Below, piece after piece: positions 32,711-42,026 of a DNA stretch of 64,000 nucleotides. Position numbers and translations under genes: made by a program. The notes under the pieces are model-generated. The model did no database searches. It had not been told where the DNA came from and saw only the letters and a program-made list of their open reading frames with translations. Position 1 is the first letter of the stretch. Each line of letters begins with the position of its first letter. Origin of the DNA: Fallopia convolvulus (lineage: Eukaryota > Streptophyta > Magnoliopsida > Caryophyllales > Polygonaceae); contig OZ024724.1 in assembly GCA_964016875.1 (NCBI GenBank), forward strand, positions 40,973,820 through 41,037,819, given 5' to 3'.

Positions 32711-32824
32711 ATGGCTTCAATTGGTGTAATTCCTGCTTCTAGTATAAGAGAACATCGTGGCAACTCTGCTGCTATGAACAAGTTGCCTCATGATATGAAT
32801 GACATGAAGATTAGGGATGACAAG
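32711..32824 (+). pseudogene. Captured first exon of a SHAGGY/GSK3-like kinase
   Basis: Thirty-eight codons start at an ATG (MASIGVIPAS...) and end MNDMKIRDDK, directly followed by GTAACC, a plausible splice donor. Plant GSK3/SHAGGY-like kinases begin with a MAS-G-type start and carry an E-E/MNDMKIRDDK segment just before the kinase domain, so this looks like the N-terminal exon of one. No kinase domain follows. Instead a scrambled partial duplicate of the exon lies at 32844-32892. The piece sits between transposon-like termini, which argues for capture, not a real gene. Confidence 0.68.
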
Positions 32825-33129
32825 GTAACCTGCAATTGCTCTGGATATGAATGACATGAAGATTAGGGATGACAAGTTGCCTCATGATATGATTGTATTG
32901 AATTAACTTGAATGATGATGAGTCTAATTGCTAGTTCGTGCTACATTTAATTACTAGGGAATAAACATGTTCTTAAAGTTGAATGTGGTAGCTTGCATAG
33001 TGTAGATAATTTAAAGTTGAATGTGGTAGCTTGCACCTAAAAAGATAGTTATATGTGATGGCTTATAGGTACATCTGTTGTCTATTGTTTAAAGTTTAAC
33101 CCATACTTTAATTTAAATATTCTCACATC

Positions 33130-33193
33130 TGTTCGATTCTCGTTTTCATTTCCGCACAATGCTGAACCTGAAGCTGTGGTACTTCTCATGGAG
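33130..33193 (+). pseudogene. Captured fragment resembling proteasome subunit RPN1
   Basis: One frame reads PHNAEPEAVVLLMEV, close to the conserved HNAEPEAVDLLMEVE segment of RPN1, the ubiquitin-receptor scaffold of the 26S proteasome base (known also as PSMD2-type). GAG is followed by GTATTA, a possible splice donor. Only about 20 residues match and the aspartate after AV is changed, so this is a short non-functional fragment. A following open stretch (about 33245-33330, with MERAVAQVLDDNN) is not recognised. Confidence 0.6.
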
Positions 33194-33439
33194 GTATTAA
33201 ATCTCAATAATTTAACAATGATGGGCTTGGATTCTTGATTAAGAAATTGAAGATGGAGCGTGCAGTTGCTCAGGTTTTAGATGACAATAATCCTTCTTAC
33301 AACACCAAGTATGGGATGTACTCTGAGGGATGATTTTGACGGAGCTTAATGAATCTATTATTGTAGGGTAATTTTGATAGATGCTTTTAGCTGCTTTGGT
33401 TGAATTGCTAAATTCATACTTAATTTAGACTAATATCTT

Positions 33440-34710
33440 TATTGTCTAAGAAAAAGTGATGACAATTGAACCATCATACATTTGTGGTTTATGAAATAGT
33501 GATGATAATTTATGAAAAAATTGTACGCGATGACACATATTTGATGACAATTTGAATGATGACACTAAAAAATTATATGTGATGACACATATATGATGAC
33601 AATTAAATCGTCATCAAGTAGCGATGATAGTTGATGACAATTGAAATATTATCAAGTAGTGATGACAGTTGTGATGACAATCGAACCGTCATCAAGTAGC
33701 GATGACATTTGTAATGACAATTGAACCGTCATCAAGTAGGGATGACATTTTTGATGATAATTGATGACAAACAAACCGTCATCAAGTAGGGATGATATTT
33801 GTGATAACAGTTGATGACGGTTCAAACCGTGTCATCAAATTTTTTTATGACACTTTGAGTGATGACATATATTTGATGAAACTAGAAAAAATTGTATGTG
33901 ATGACACATTTTTGATGATACTTTGAATGATGACATTAAAAATTTATATGTGATGACACTAAAAACTTAAACATGATGATACATATTTGATGACAACTTT
34001 ATTTTTTATTTGTGATAACGGTTGTTTTTAGATGGTTCAATGCCCTTGATGATACTTTTTGACATCAAAAAGTTGTCATCAAGACATTTTGATTTCAATT
34101 GTGATGATAGTTAATGACAATCAAATCGTCATCAAGTAATGATGACAAGTGATGACAGTTGATGACGATTCGAACCGTGTCATCAATAATTTTTTGATGG
34201 CACTTTGAGTGGCGACACATCTGTGATGACAATAGAAAAAAAATTGTATGTGAACCATGTGATGACACATTTTGATGACACTAAAAAATTAAATGTGATG
34301 ATACATATTTGATGACAACTTTGTTTTTTATGTGTGATGACGATTGTTTTTATATGGTTGAATGACTTTGATGATACTCTTTGTTATCAAAAAGTTGTTA
34401 TCAAGACATTTTGATTACACTTTTTACCTTTTATTACGCTTTTTGTCATCAAAAAATTGTGATGACGGTGGAAAAAATTGTGATGATAGTGAAAAAAATT
34501 TGATGACAGTGATGACGGTTGTTTTTATATGGTTTAATGTCTTTGACGACAAAAAGTGTCATCAAGATATTTTGGTAACGCTTTTTATATTTTATTAACT
34601 TTTTGTCGTCAAAAAATTGTGATGACGGTGAAAAAATTGTGACGACGGTAAAAAAAATTGCGATGACGGTGATGAAAGTGATGATAGTGATGTTTGTGAT
34701 GATGGTCAAC
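33440..34710. repeat. TGATGACA / TGTCATCA repeat array
   Basis: More than 30 variants of GATGACA occur in about 1.3 kb, in both orientations. Part of it (33600-33840) is a recognisable tandem of units like CGTCATCAAGTAG-GATGACATTTGTGATGACAATTGAAC, roughly 45-60 bp each. A short CGGTCAACG array follows at 34705-34760. Confidence 0.75.
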
Positions 34711-34883
34711 AGCCGGTCAACGCTCGGTCAACGACCGAGTCAACCCGGTCAACGGGTGAGTCAACTCGGTGGGAGTGGGGTGGGGGTGGGGTGATGGGGG
34801 CTTTTGCTATTTACCTAATTTTCACACCCTCCTTAATATATACCTAATTAGCCTCTTTTTTTTGCTATTTACTTAAATCATCC

Positions 34884-34892
34884 TATAATATA
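34884..34892. repeat. Target-site duplication, right, of Pack-MULE-like element
   Basis: TATAATATA is identical to 31530-31538. Confidence 0.6.
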
Positions 34893-35128
34893 TTATACTT
34901 ATGCTAGTACTTTATTTATATGGAAACTTTCAAATATTATGTGGAATTAGAATTATAGTATGCTTTCCATATATGTAAAACTAATAATAAATTCCTATTA
35001 TTTTATTTAAAAGGTCCTTCATGTCTAGAGCATATTTTTATAAAATATGAACATGCAAGTCATCATTATATATATAAGTGAATATTAATAATATTTTTAG
35101 CATATCTTTTTCTAACAACTTAGGTCTT
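34893..35128. other. Short AT-rich spacer between two Mutator-like elements
   Basis: No feature is seen. It appears to be the same older sequence as 30154-31529 and 37782 onward. Confidence 0.35.
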
Positions 35129-35138
35129 TTACATTATA
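35129..35138. repeat. Target-site duplication, left, of MULE 2
   Basis: TTACATTATA is repeated exactly at 37772-37781. Mutator-like elements usually make 8-11-base duplications. Confidence 0.8.
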
Positions 35139-37771
35139 GAGTCACGCTCGGGTGGAAGTTATTGCTACAGTACAAAATGTGAGCAAATCGTGGCCATTAG
35201 ATTAAACGGATCGACGGACTAGATTAAATAAAACGAGTTTGATAAAAAAATAAGAAAAAGGGTCTCATTCATTTACAATGGCACGGAGTGTAATTTGTTT
35301 AAAATTTGAATGACAAGACATAAGTAACCTCACACATATTCTTTTTTTATGGCACGCATTCTTTTTTGGGGGAAAATGAGACTCATCTTCAACCTCTAGA
35401 TCTACTGCAAAATCTACACCACAAACTCGAAATCTCACCCTCAAGCTCACTCCTTTCCGATTCTAATTGGGCTATGGGCCTATGGCATCGATTTGCGACA
35501 TTGGTTTCAAGATGAGTTTTTTTAGACCTAATTTGATACGGCTATTATTTATGTGGTAGATCTATGGATTCCTTTGATTTCGATTTTTGAGGGTTCTAAG
35601 ATTTGTTTTTGAGTATTAGAAATGTTTATTGAGCTTTATTGGGTATTTATGGTTGATTTTTGATGGGTGTTTGTATTTGATTGTGTTTACTGTTTAGGTT
35701 CGAAATTTCTCAATCGGGTTCGCGGTCTCTGATTTTATGGTTCCGAATATTTAATGTATAGGTTCAAAATATCAAGTATGTAGGTTCATAGTCAAGCTGA
35801 ACTTGCCTTGTTGTGATAGGGGTAGTGACATTCATTCCCACCATGGAATTTCATGAGTGGTTCTCGCATGATTTGTTACTTGTTTGCGTCAATTTTGGTT
35901 TTAAAAGGGGGGGGGGGGAGTGAGCCCGAAAACCATGAAACATGACCCTTATTTTCTTCAATGCTGGTTTGGAGGGGGCGAGGCATTTGCACATCTTTCT
36001 TTCTTTTTTTGAAAAACATTGGCACTTAAATGACAGTCACTTGTAGAAATCTATATAGTTAATACTTCCAATTAGCCTTGGAGAATACTAAATTATAGAT
36101 CCAACTCTTATTGTGAAGAAATGAACAACGAAGATCCATGGCTTTTGTTCGTTCATAACTTTTTATCTTAAGGTTCATAATCAGTGTTCTCACGGTTCAT
36201 GCTTTGTATTACGTTTACTAATAGTATGTTGAAGTTATTTAGTAGCCTATAAGCATGATTTGGAAATTTGTTTGGTAGCCTATTAGCTCAAATGGTAGAG
36301 CAATGTGCATGTGCACATAGATGTGGGTTCAAATCCCACATATGCTAATTCTTGATACGATCATGTCTTTTTGTTCGCTGCGGTTGTTCTTTTGGTTCAT
36401 GGCTTTTCAAGGTAAGGTTCATAATATTTCTTCTTATGGTTCATAAATTGTGTTCCATGATTTTTTGTTTATAACAATTGTTCTTTTGGTTCATGTTTGA
36501 ATAACCTAAGGTTCATCAAAGTTCATCTTATGGTTCATGTCTTTTAGTTCATGCTAGTTATTATTTTCTTTCGTGATTTTTGGTTCTTGGTGCTTGTTCT
36601 TTCGGTTCATGTTTTTGTAAGATAGGTTCATAATAATTCTTATGGTTCATGACTTTGATTTCTTAATAGTGTATCGTATAGTTCATGTCTTTTAAGTCAT
36701 ACTAGTTATTTTGGTTCATGGCTTTTGTTCTTTTAGTTCATATTTTTATAAGCATAAGTTTATAATATTCCATCTTACGATTTTTAGATCATAAAAGTTG
36801 GACTAATGGTTCATGGCTTTTTACGGTCAGGTTCATAACAATTGTCAATAAGGTTCATGAAAATTAATTAACAATACTTGTTATTTGCGTCATGTTTTCA
36901 TAAATGATATTATGTTGGTTCAAATCATTATATGGTTAAGCTCATAACAATTGTCATTAAGGTTCATGAAATTTAATTCATAATATTTGTTATTTTTTTA
37001 GATGTAACCTAGTACATAAATCATATTTTGTGGGTTCATGTCTTTATATGATTAGGTTCATAACAATTTTAATACGGTTCATGAAGTTCAATTCACAATA
37101 ATTGTTACTTATGTCATGTATTCTAGTTCATAAATGGTATAAGTTAATAATTTTGGTATCCTAGGTTCATAATTTATCAACAATTCGTAAAAAAATTGGT
37201 ATAAGCGCTAAGTTGAACATTTGGACATTTTGTCGAACACATGGTGGGCGGTTAAATGTGCATTGGTCATTCACATTTGGTTTCAATCAAAAACTTAAAA
37301 TTGTAAAGCAACACATGCACAATCTTCATAGGTTCGATTATAATCAACAAAAATGAGTCCAAAACACACAAAAACATGAAAATCGAAGTACCAAAGCTCC
37401 CAAAATTAAAAAAAAAACACAAATGTGAACTTGAAACCATATAAAAGAGATCTATACCAAAATTCATGAAGAGAGACAATAAATTAGGGCCGTGTTCAAC
37501 AAAAACGAACCAAATCAGAAGAAACAAGGGGCAACAAATTCTAGAGACGAATTCGATCGAAAATAGTGAATGAAACCCACGTTGAATGGGGGAAGAAGAT
37601 GACCTCTGTAAGATGTGTTCTAATTTAATGGTTATAAGAACAAAATATCCCTCCGTGTATAAGATGCATTAAACGCGTGTATCAATCGTGAGCGTAGATG
37701 TATCTCGATTGAACGGCTCACACGTGCCCGCATAAAACACTGTAGCAATTTAATTCACCTGATCGCAATTC
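35139..37771. mobile_element. Non-autonomous Mutator-like element (MULE 2)
   Basis: The 2,633-bp element has imperfect inverted termini. The left end GAGTCACGCTCGGGTGGAAG and the reverse complement of the right end GAATTGCGATCAGGTGAATT align without gaps and share ATTGCTACAGT directly after. Inverted similarity continues more loosely inward. Ten-base duplications flank it. It carries no transposase. The interior has degenerate GGTTCAT(A/G)-type repeats (about 35690-37160) and a tRNA-like fold. Short frames at both ends are not convincing genes. Confidence 0.8.
36277..36347 (+). tRNA. tRNA-like sequence or pseudogene inside MULE 2
   Basis: The 71 nt fold as a cloverleaf. The acceptor stem is AGCCTAT with ATATGCT (one mismatch), the D stem GCTC/GAGC, the anticodon stem ATGTG/CACAT and the T stem GTGGG/CCCAC around TTCAAAT. 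A-box-like TAGCTCAAATGG and B-box GGTTCAAATCC fit polymerase III promoters. The anticodon loop has six bases (CATGTG) where seven are needed, and no CCA or clear terminator follows, so it is more likely a tRNA pseudogene or the head of a SINE than a working tRNA. No anticodon can be assigned. Confidence 0.45.
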
Positions 37772-37781
37772 TTACATTATA
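37772..37781. repeat. Target-site duplication, right, of MULE 2
   Basis: TTACATTATA matches 35129-35138 exactly. Confidence 0.8.
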
Positions 37782-38930
37782 TTATCTTTAAAACTAGTAT
37801 AATTAAAATATAACTCATTTATCCATATGTATATAAAAATAAGGATGATGCATGGCCTATTATTTTATTTAATAAAAATCTCATATCATAAGATATATTT
37901 TATAATATGGATAGCATGCATAATATTAATTTGTACTAGGAAAGTCTTTATTAGATCTTATTTTATCTACTAACAAGATCTTATAAAAATATTCATATTA
38001 GGTTCTTTTTATGATTCTTCAATTTATTGAGATTTATATTTAATGACTTAACATTATTTCCTATTTTAATAATTCTCTAATGATATTTATTCTATTTATT
38101 TAAATAAATATTATATATATGTAAAATTATTTTATAAAGAGATAGGAAATTTAAATACGAGTCGGGAAATTGTACCGAGTGATAACGAGACGGAAAAATG
38201 GCACGAAAATCGAGATGGGGCGGAATGGGCTTGCTTCCTCCTCTTTTTCTTTTACTAAAATTCAAATGGGCTAATATTGGACATATGGGTCTATACTCAG
38301 CCCAATAGTAGCCCAAAATTAACCCCAAAAGAAACAAATCACCTTCTTCCTCCTACTTGTTTCACGCACATCAGGAAAGGACGACACAAAGACGGGGCTG
38401 TAGTCCAACAGTGGTGGCGACGGTGATCTCCGGCCGGGAGGGTGGCGCGCGCAGTGGCTGGCCGACTGGCTGGTGGTCCGGCGGTGTTCGGTGGCCAACA
38501 AGGTGAAGAAAGGGGTTTTGTGAATTTTTATGGGAAAAATCAGATTTGAACTAATTACTTTTGAGGCTGAAAAATACTTGAATTAGAGTGTAATAGGGAG
38601 AAAAAGATGAAGCAATTGATGTGATTTTTCCCTTAGAAGGTTCCTCTATTTATAGTGGTGGGAGAAAAACCACAATCCACACCTCCATAGTTTTGACCAC
38701 TCATGGAGGATTGAATCTATGGGGCTTGGGCACTTGTGTGCTTCTTTGAATTGAGTTGGAAGGAGGGGATTGGGAAAGAAAAGAGGTGGGAAGAGAGGAT
38801 TCTAATGGCCATGGTAGGAGGTGGGAGCTCCTTGATTGAATGTACGTCAAATCAGTCTGCCAACTGATTTGCTCAATTGGGGAAGAAGAAGAAAAGAGAG
38901 TTTAAAATTAAAAACATTCTTTAGTAGGTA
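37782..38930 (-). other. LTR-like or leader-like sequence with a minus-strand TATA box
   Basis: On the minus strand CCACTATAAATAGAGG (about 38644-38660) is followed by a C/T-rich leader-like stretch and then a GC-rich block (38370-38500) with a short Pro/Ser-rich frame. That is the layout of the promoter and transcribed part of a long gypsy LTR. It could equally be a degraded gene start. No domain is seen. Confidence 0.28.
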
Positions 38931-38947
38931 GTCATGTTACAATAGCA

Positions 38948-39050
38948 TAGCGGAATTGGATGTTTGTTAGTTTATAAAGGGTGTAAGAGGTCTCGAGTTC
39001 GAGTCCCACTCTTGACAACCTTTTATTTTGCCTCTCCTTTTATTTTTACT
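38948..39050 (+). mobile_element. tRNA-derived SINE fragment
   Basis: TAGCGGAATTGG (38948-38959) fits the polymerase III A-box consensus, and GAGTTCGAGTCC (38995-39006) the B box, about 48 bp apart as in tRNA genes and SINE heads. The sequence cannot be folded into a full tRNA. The 3' limit is not defined. Confidence 0.5.
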
Positions 39051-39479
39051 TGCTTTGTAATATGACATTAAATAAAAATTCGAAATTAATATGAACTATC
39101 TTTAATTGAATTTTTCATTTGTCACTTTGATAATCTTTTATAACTTTTTTATAGTTTATTACGAAAATTATAAGAATATTTAAACTCTCTATTTAAGAGA
39201 AAAATATTTAATTAAGTATTCGATTAGCTTAATATATATGAAATTCTTAATTGTCATTGTAATAAACTTTTACAACCTCTTTATAATTTAATATGAAATT
39301 CTAAAGATTATTAAGTTCTCTACTTTAAAGAAAAAAATTATCGGGATAATTGCCCATTTTATTTTATTTAGAATTTAGTGGATATTACAAAAATGCAGTC
39401 CCACAAAATTTTAAAGGAAGATTGTCATGAAAACGAAGGCACAAGCTTCCAACACAAGAAGTTTCAAAATTAATGCTTT
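39051..39479. other. AT-rich sequence, no gene seen
   Basis: No coding frame or terminus that I can support. Confidence 0.3.
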
Positions 39480-40200
39480 ATTCATCAAAGAAAGGATGTA
39501 ACAAGTAAATTTAGTTCCATTATCACTATGAAAGCACTTCACATCTTTTTCAAATTGATGTTGTTATTGAACAAAATTTTGGAATCAAGGAAGCAACTTT
39601 AGTCCTATAAGCATCGTCGAGACCCATTAGAAATTAATGAATCTTCTCTTCATCTAACTCCATTGCCAAATCATTAGTTCCTTTGCATTTGCACTTTCTT
39701 CATGATAAATGACGAGAACTTATGTGGTTTGAGAGTTCATCCCAAATTTCTTCAAAGTACCATAATAAAACGCTATAATCTTCTTGTTCTGAGTGCATCT
39801 GGCGTGATCAAAACGCAGTTGTTGTAATCTAGGTCCATTGTCGATGGAGACACGCTACTTTAAGTCACCCCACAATTCTTTGGCTGTCTCAAAGGAGGTA
39901 ATTGTGGATCTAATGGAGTCATCGATAGATTGCATAATTCAACCTACTAGCATGGAATTAACGCTCCACCAGTCATCCATGTCATCAAGGTATTCAGATG
40001 AAGAGATAATTTAATGAATGTAACCAAGTTTGTGTTTGTTTAGAGAGCATTACGTAAACAAAGTTTCAATTCTAAATAATTGTTTCTTTTAAGAACGATC
40101 AGACAGATCTTCATCCTGGGATGATCTGAGGGGTGAAGACAATATGGAGAATTTTGGGTTTGACACCACCACATGCGTTTTTGGATGGACCCGAACTTAG
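39480..40200 (-). pseudogene. Copia gag remnant
   Basis: On the minus strand, segments in order resemble copia Gag: SPYCLHPSDHP followed by a NYLELKLCLRNAL-like start near 40100, then ITSFETAKELWGDLK near 39880, QQLRFDHARCTQ near 39820, YYGTLKKFG near 39760, and EEKIHxFLMGLDDAY near 39620. Several in-frame stops break it. This is a dead copy of a copia gag gene. No linked pol or LTR was identified nearby. Confidence 0.68.
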
Positions 40201-40778
40201 GGTTTGGCCATGGCGGCTGTTGGTGGCCAACACATGGCACAAGGGCGAAGACGGTCAACTAAGGTGTTATGACCGAAAAAGCTAGGGTTTGGATCGAAAA
40301 TTAAGCAAAGAGGATCAAGAAACAGTTCTTGCCCAATCCCCTCTATGATCTACGATGCGTCATGGGTGGGTCGGGTGGATTATTACCTTTGGCAGCTAAG
40401 TCAAAGATTTCGGTGGTCTTGTTACCTTAAAGAATCGTTTAAGGCTAAGAATCTCTCTTTCCTCATTGAGAACAAAACTATATACAAGGTGTTAATGACC
40501 TAACTTGGGGCCTAAAACTAAGCTAAAAGAAAGAATATAAACATAAATAAATACATATAAATACATGAACTCTTATAGTATGTAAGATTTTAACGTTGCT
40601 CGATCCCAACCACTTTATAAAGTATAGTATCCTACCATTGAACTATATAAAGCATGCATAAAAAGAATCACACATTGAATTAAAGGTATGGCTTATAAAG
40701 TAGTTTACATATAAATTAAAATAGGTAGGCTCATCTTGCGAATTAATTTTAGAATATAATTCTGATCCATGTCTCCAC
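40201..40778. other. Unassigned, perhaps copia leader/LTR
   Basis: It lies upstream of the gag remnant on the minus strand, where the leader and 5' LTR would be, but I found no repeat partner or primer site. Confidence 0.25.
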
Positions 40779-41478
40779 TGATACAAATCAATGAAGGATC
40801 CAAGTCAATGATTCGTCAAAGATGAACAGAGGCCAAACACCAAATTACTCCATAAGTTGATGGTGGATTGACGAGATAGAGAGAGGCGATATCGTGGCTT
40901 CCGATCGATCGAATCTTGGCCAAAACTAAAGTTTCTCATGAGGAGACACTTTGTTCCATGATCAATTGAGAAAAAGAGAGTATCTCCACGACAACCTGTG
41001 ATAAGAGCACGAGATCTTCATTGTTTATTGTGTCAAGGAAGAGGAATCTTGACAATATCTACCCTAATCGCAAGTACGAGTCTTTGGACATGTCTGAGGC
41101 GTCTTTGCCACAAGAGGAGCAAGAAGTGTTGTTCATTCAAGATGAACTTATTGAAGACGTAGTGATTGCTCCTTATTGGTGTGGCAAACCAATAGTTTTA
41201 GAAGAAGTCTACCAAGAGATTCCTACTCTTGATGAAGAGCCATTGGCCATCGACATCGCATCCAATTCAATCATACAAGTTGTTGAAAAACCAAGCTTGG
41301 AAACTTCCACATGTCCATCTTTTTCTGATTTGATTTTGTTAATTGATGAATCGCCCATTTCATCTACATACAACGTTGAATTGAGGATGATTCGAGGCCA
41401 AGTGGGGGAGAATGATACAGATTAAGGAAGGATCCATGTCAATGATTTGTCAAAGATGAACAGAGGCCAAACACCAAG
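40779..41478 (+). mobile_element. LTR-element tail with short direct repeats
   Basis: A segment starting TGATACA(A/G)AT is present at 40779-40850 and again at 41413-41478, with about 66 bp of near-identity (including GTCAAAGATGAACAGAGGCC). Between them is a short ORF and then AAGTGGGGGAGAATG, a polypurine tract typical of plant gypsy elements, immediately before the second copy. The second copy is cut by hAT-2. After the hAT the sequence does not resemble what follows the first copy, so the element is internally rearranged. Confidence 0.45.
41021..41425 (+). CDS. Short ORF at the 3' end of an LTR element, unknown
   Basis: A 134-codon frame starting MFIVSRKRNLDN and rich in Glu, Asp and Ile. 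It ends a few bases past a polypurine tract, so it overlaps the expected element end, as pol C-termini of some plant gypsy elements do. I see no catalytic motif. It may be the tail of a longer polyprotein. It is unlikely to be functional alone. Confidence 0.35.
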   Translation: MFIVSRKRNLDNIYPNRKYESLDMSEASLPQEEQEVLFIQDELIEDVVIAPYWCGKPIVLEEVYQEIPTLDEEPLAIDIASNSIIQVVEKPSLETSTCPSFSDLILLIDESPISSTYNVELRMIRGQVGENDTD

Positions 41479-41479
41479 A
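41472..41479. repeat. Target-site duplication, left, of hAT-2
   Basis: CACCAAGA is repeated exactly at 44785-44792. Confidence 0.92.
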
Positions 41480-41691
41480 TAGACATGGGCCCTGTTCCGG
41501 AACCGGCAGTCTGGTTCTTAGAAACCATGGAACCGAAACCGGAACAGGGCATGGGCCGGTTCCCCGGTTTCTTTCCCGGTTTCTGCCGGTTCCGGAGCAA
41601 GTTTCTCCCGGTTCCAGTTCTGGTTTGGAATCGGGAATTTTTTTTAAAAAAAATTTTAAAAAATAATTCATGTTTAAAAAATCCCAGGCAC

Positions 41692-41860
41692 ACCGCGATC
41701 GCGGGATAAACACACCGCGATCGCGGGTTGGTTGCCGCGATCGCGGTCTCGAGTTTGTTGAAAAACCAGAGGTTCTGTTTTTTGAACAAATCAGGATCGC
41801 GATCGCGGTCCGTCACCCGCAATCGCGGTGTGTGTATCCCGTGATCGCGGTTTGGAGATT
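41692..41860. repeat. Palindrome array at the 3' end of hAT-2
   Basis: About seven CCGCGATCGCGG variants match in type, but not in exact order, the right-hand array of hAT-1. A sparser, more mutated array lies at the other end of hAT-2 (about 44515-44660). Confidence 0.75.
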
Positions 41861-42026
41861 GGATCAAGACGATTAAGGCAATTGTTCTTCAAAACAAAAA
41901 AAGTTGGATAATTAAAGGGCTTGGACTAAAAATTAAGTTGCCTACGTATCCTCTCGGGGCTATAGAGGAATCAAAGCCCACATAGTTCTCTTACCTTTCG
42001 ATGTAAAACCCTACTTTGCTTACCAT

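Larger units (their letters stand above)
31539..34883. mobile_element. Pack-MULE-like element carrying host gene fragments
   Basis: A 3,345-bp block sits between TATAATATA duplications. The left end reads GAAGGATTTAGCTAAAAGGG and the right end, reverse-complemented, reads GGATGATTTAAGTAAATAGC, an imperfect terminal inverted repeat of about 20 bp. The left part is GC-richer than its surroundings and gene-like, with fragments resembling a SHAGGY/GSK3 kinase first exon and the proteasome subunit RPN1. The right part is an array of TGATGACA motifs in both orientations. There is no transposase. Capture of gene pieces between inverted termini is what defines Pack-MULEs. The array is also reminiscent of CACTA subterminal repeats, but no CACTA termini were found. 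Confidence 0.65.

Noticed and set aside
34362..34709. Ile/Thr/Val-rich and Asp/Lys-rich open frames
   Set aside because: They are translations of the TGATGACA array.
33440..34710. CACTA (En/Spm) transposon with subterminal TGATGACA repeats
   Set aside because: No CACTACAAG-type or matching reverse terminus was found near either side. The visible termini and nine-base duplication fit Mutator-like better, so CACTA is kept only as an alternative.
33440..34710. CRISPR-like array
   Set aside because: Repeats are degenerate, overlapping and in both orientations without uniform spacers, and the window is plant nuclear DNA.
36277..36347. Functional tRNA gene
   Set aside because: The anticodon loop has six bases and the acceptor stem has a mismatch. 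It lies inside a transposon. It is reported as tRNA-like only.
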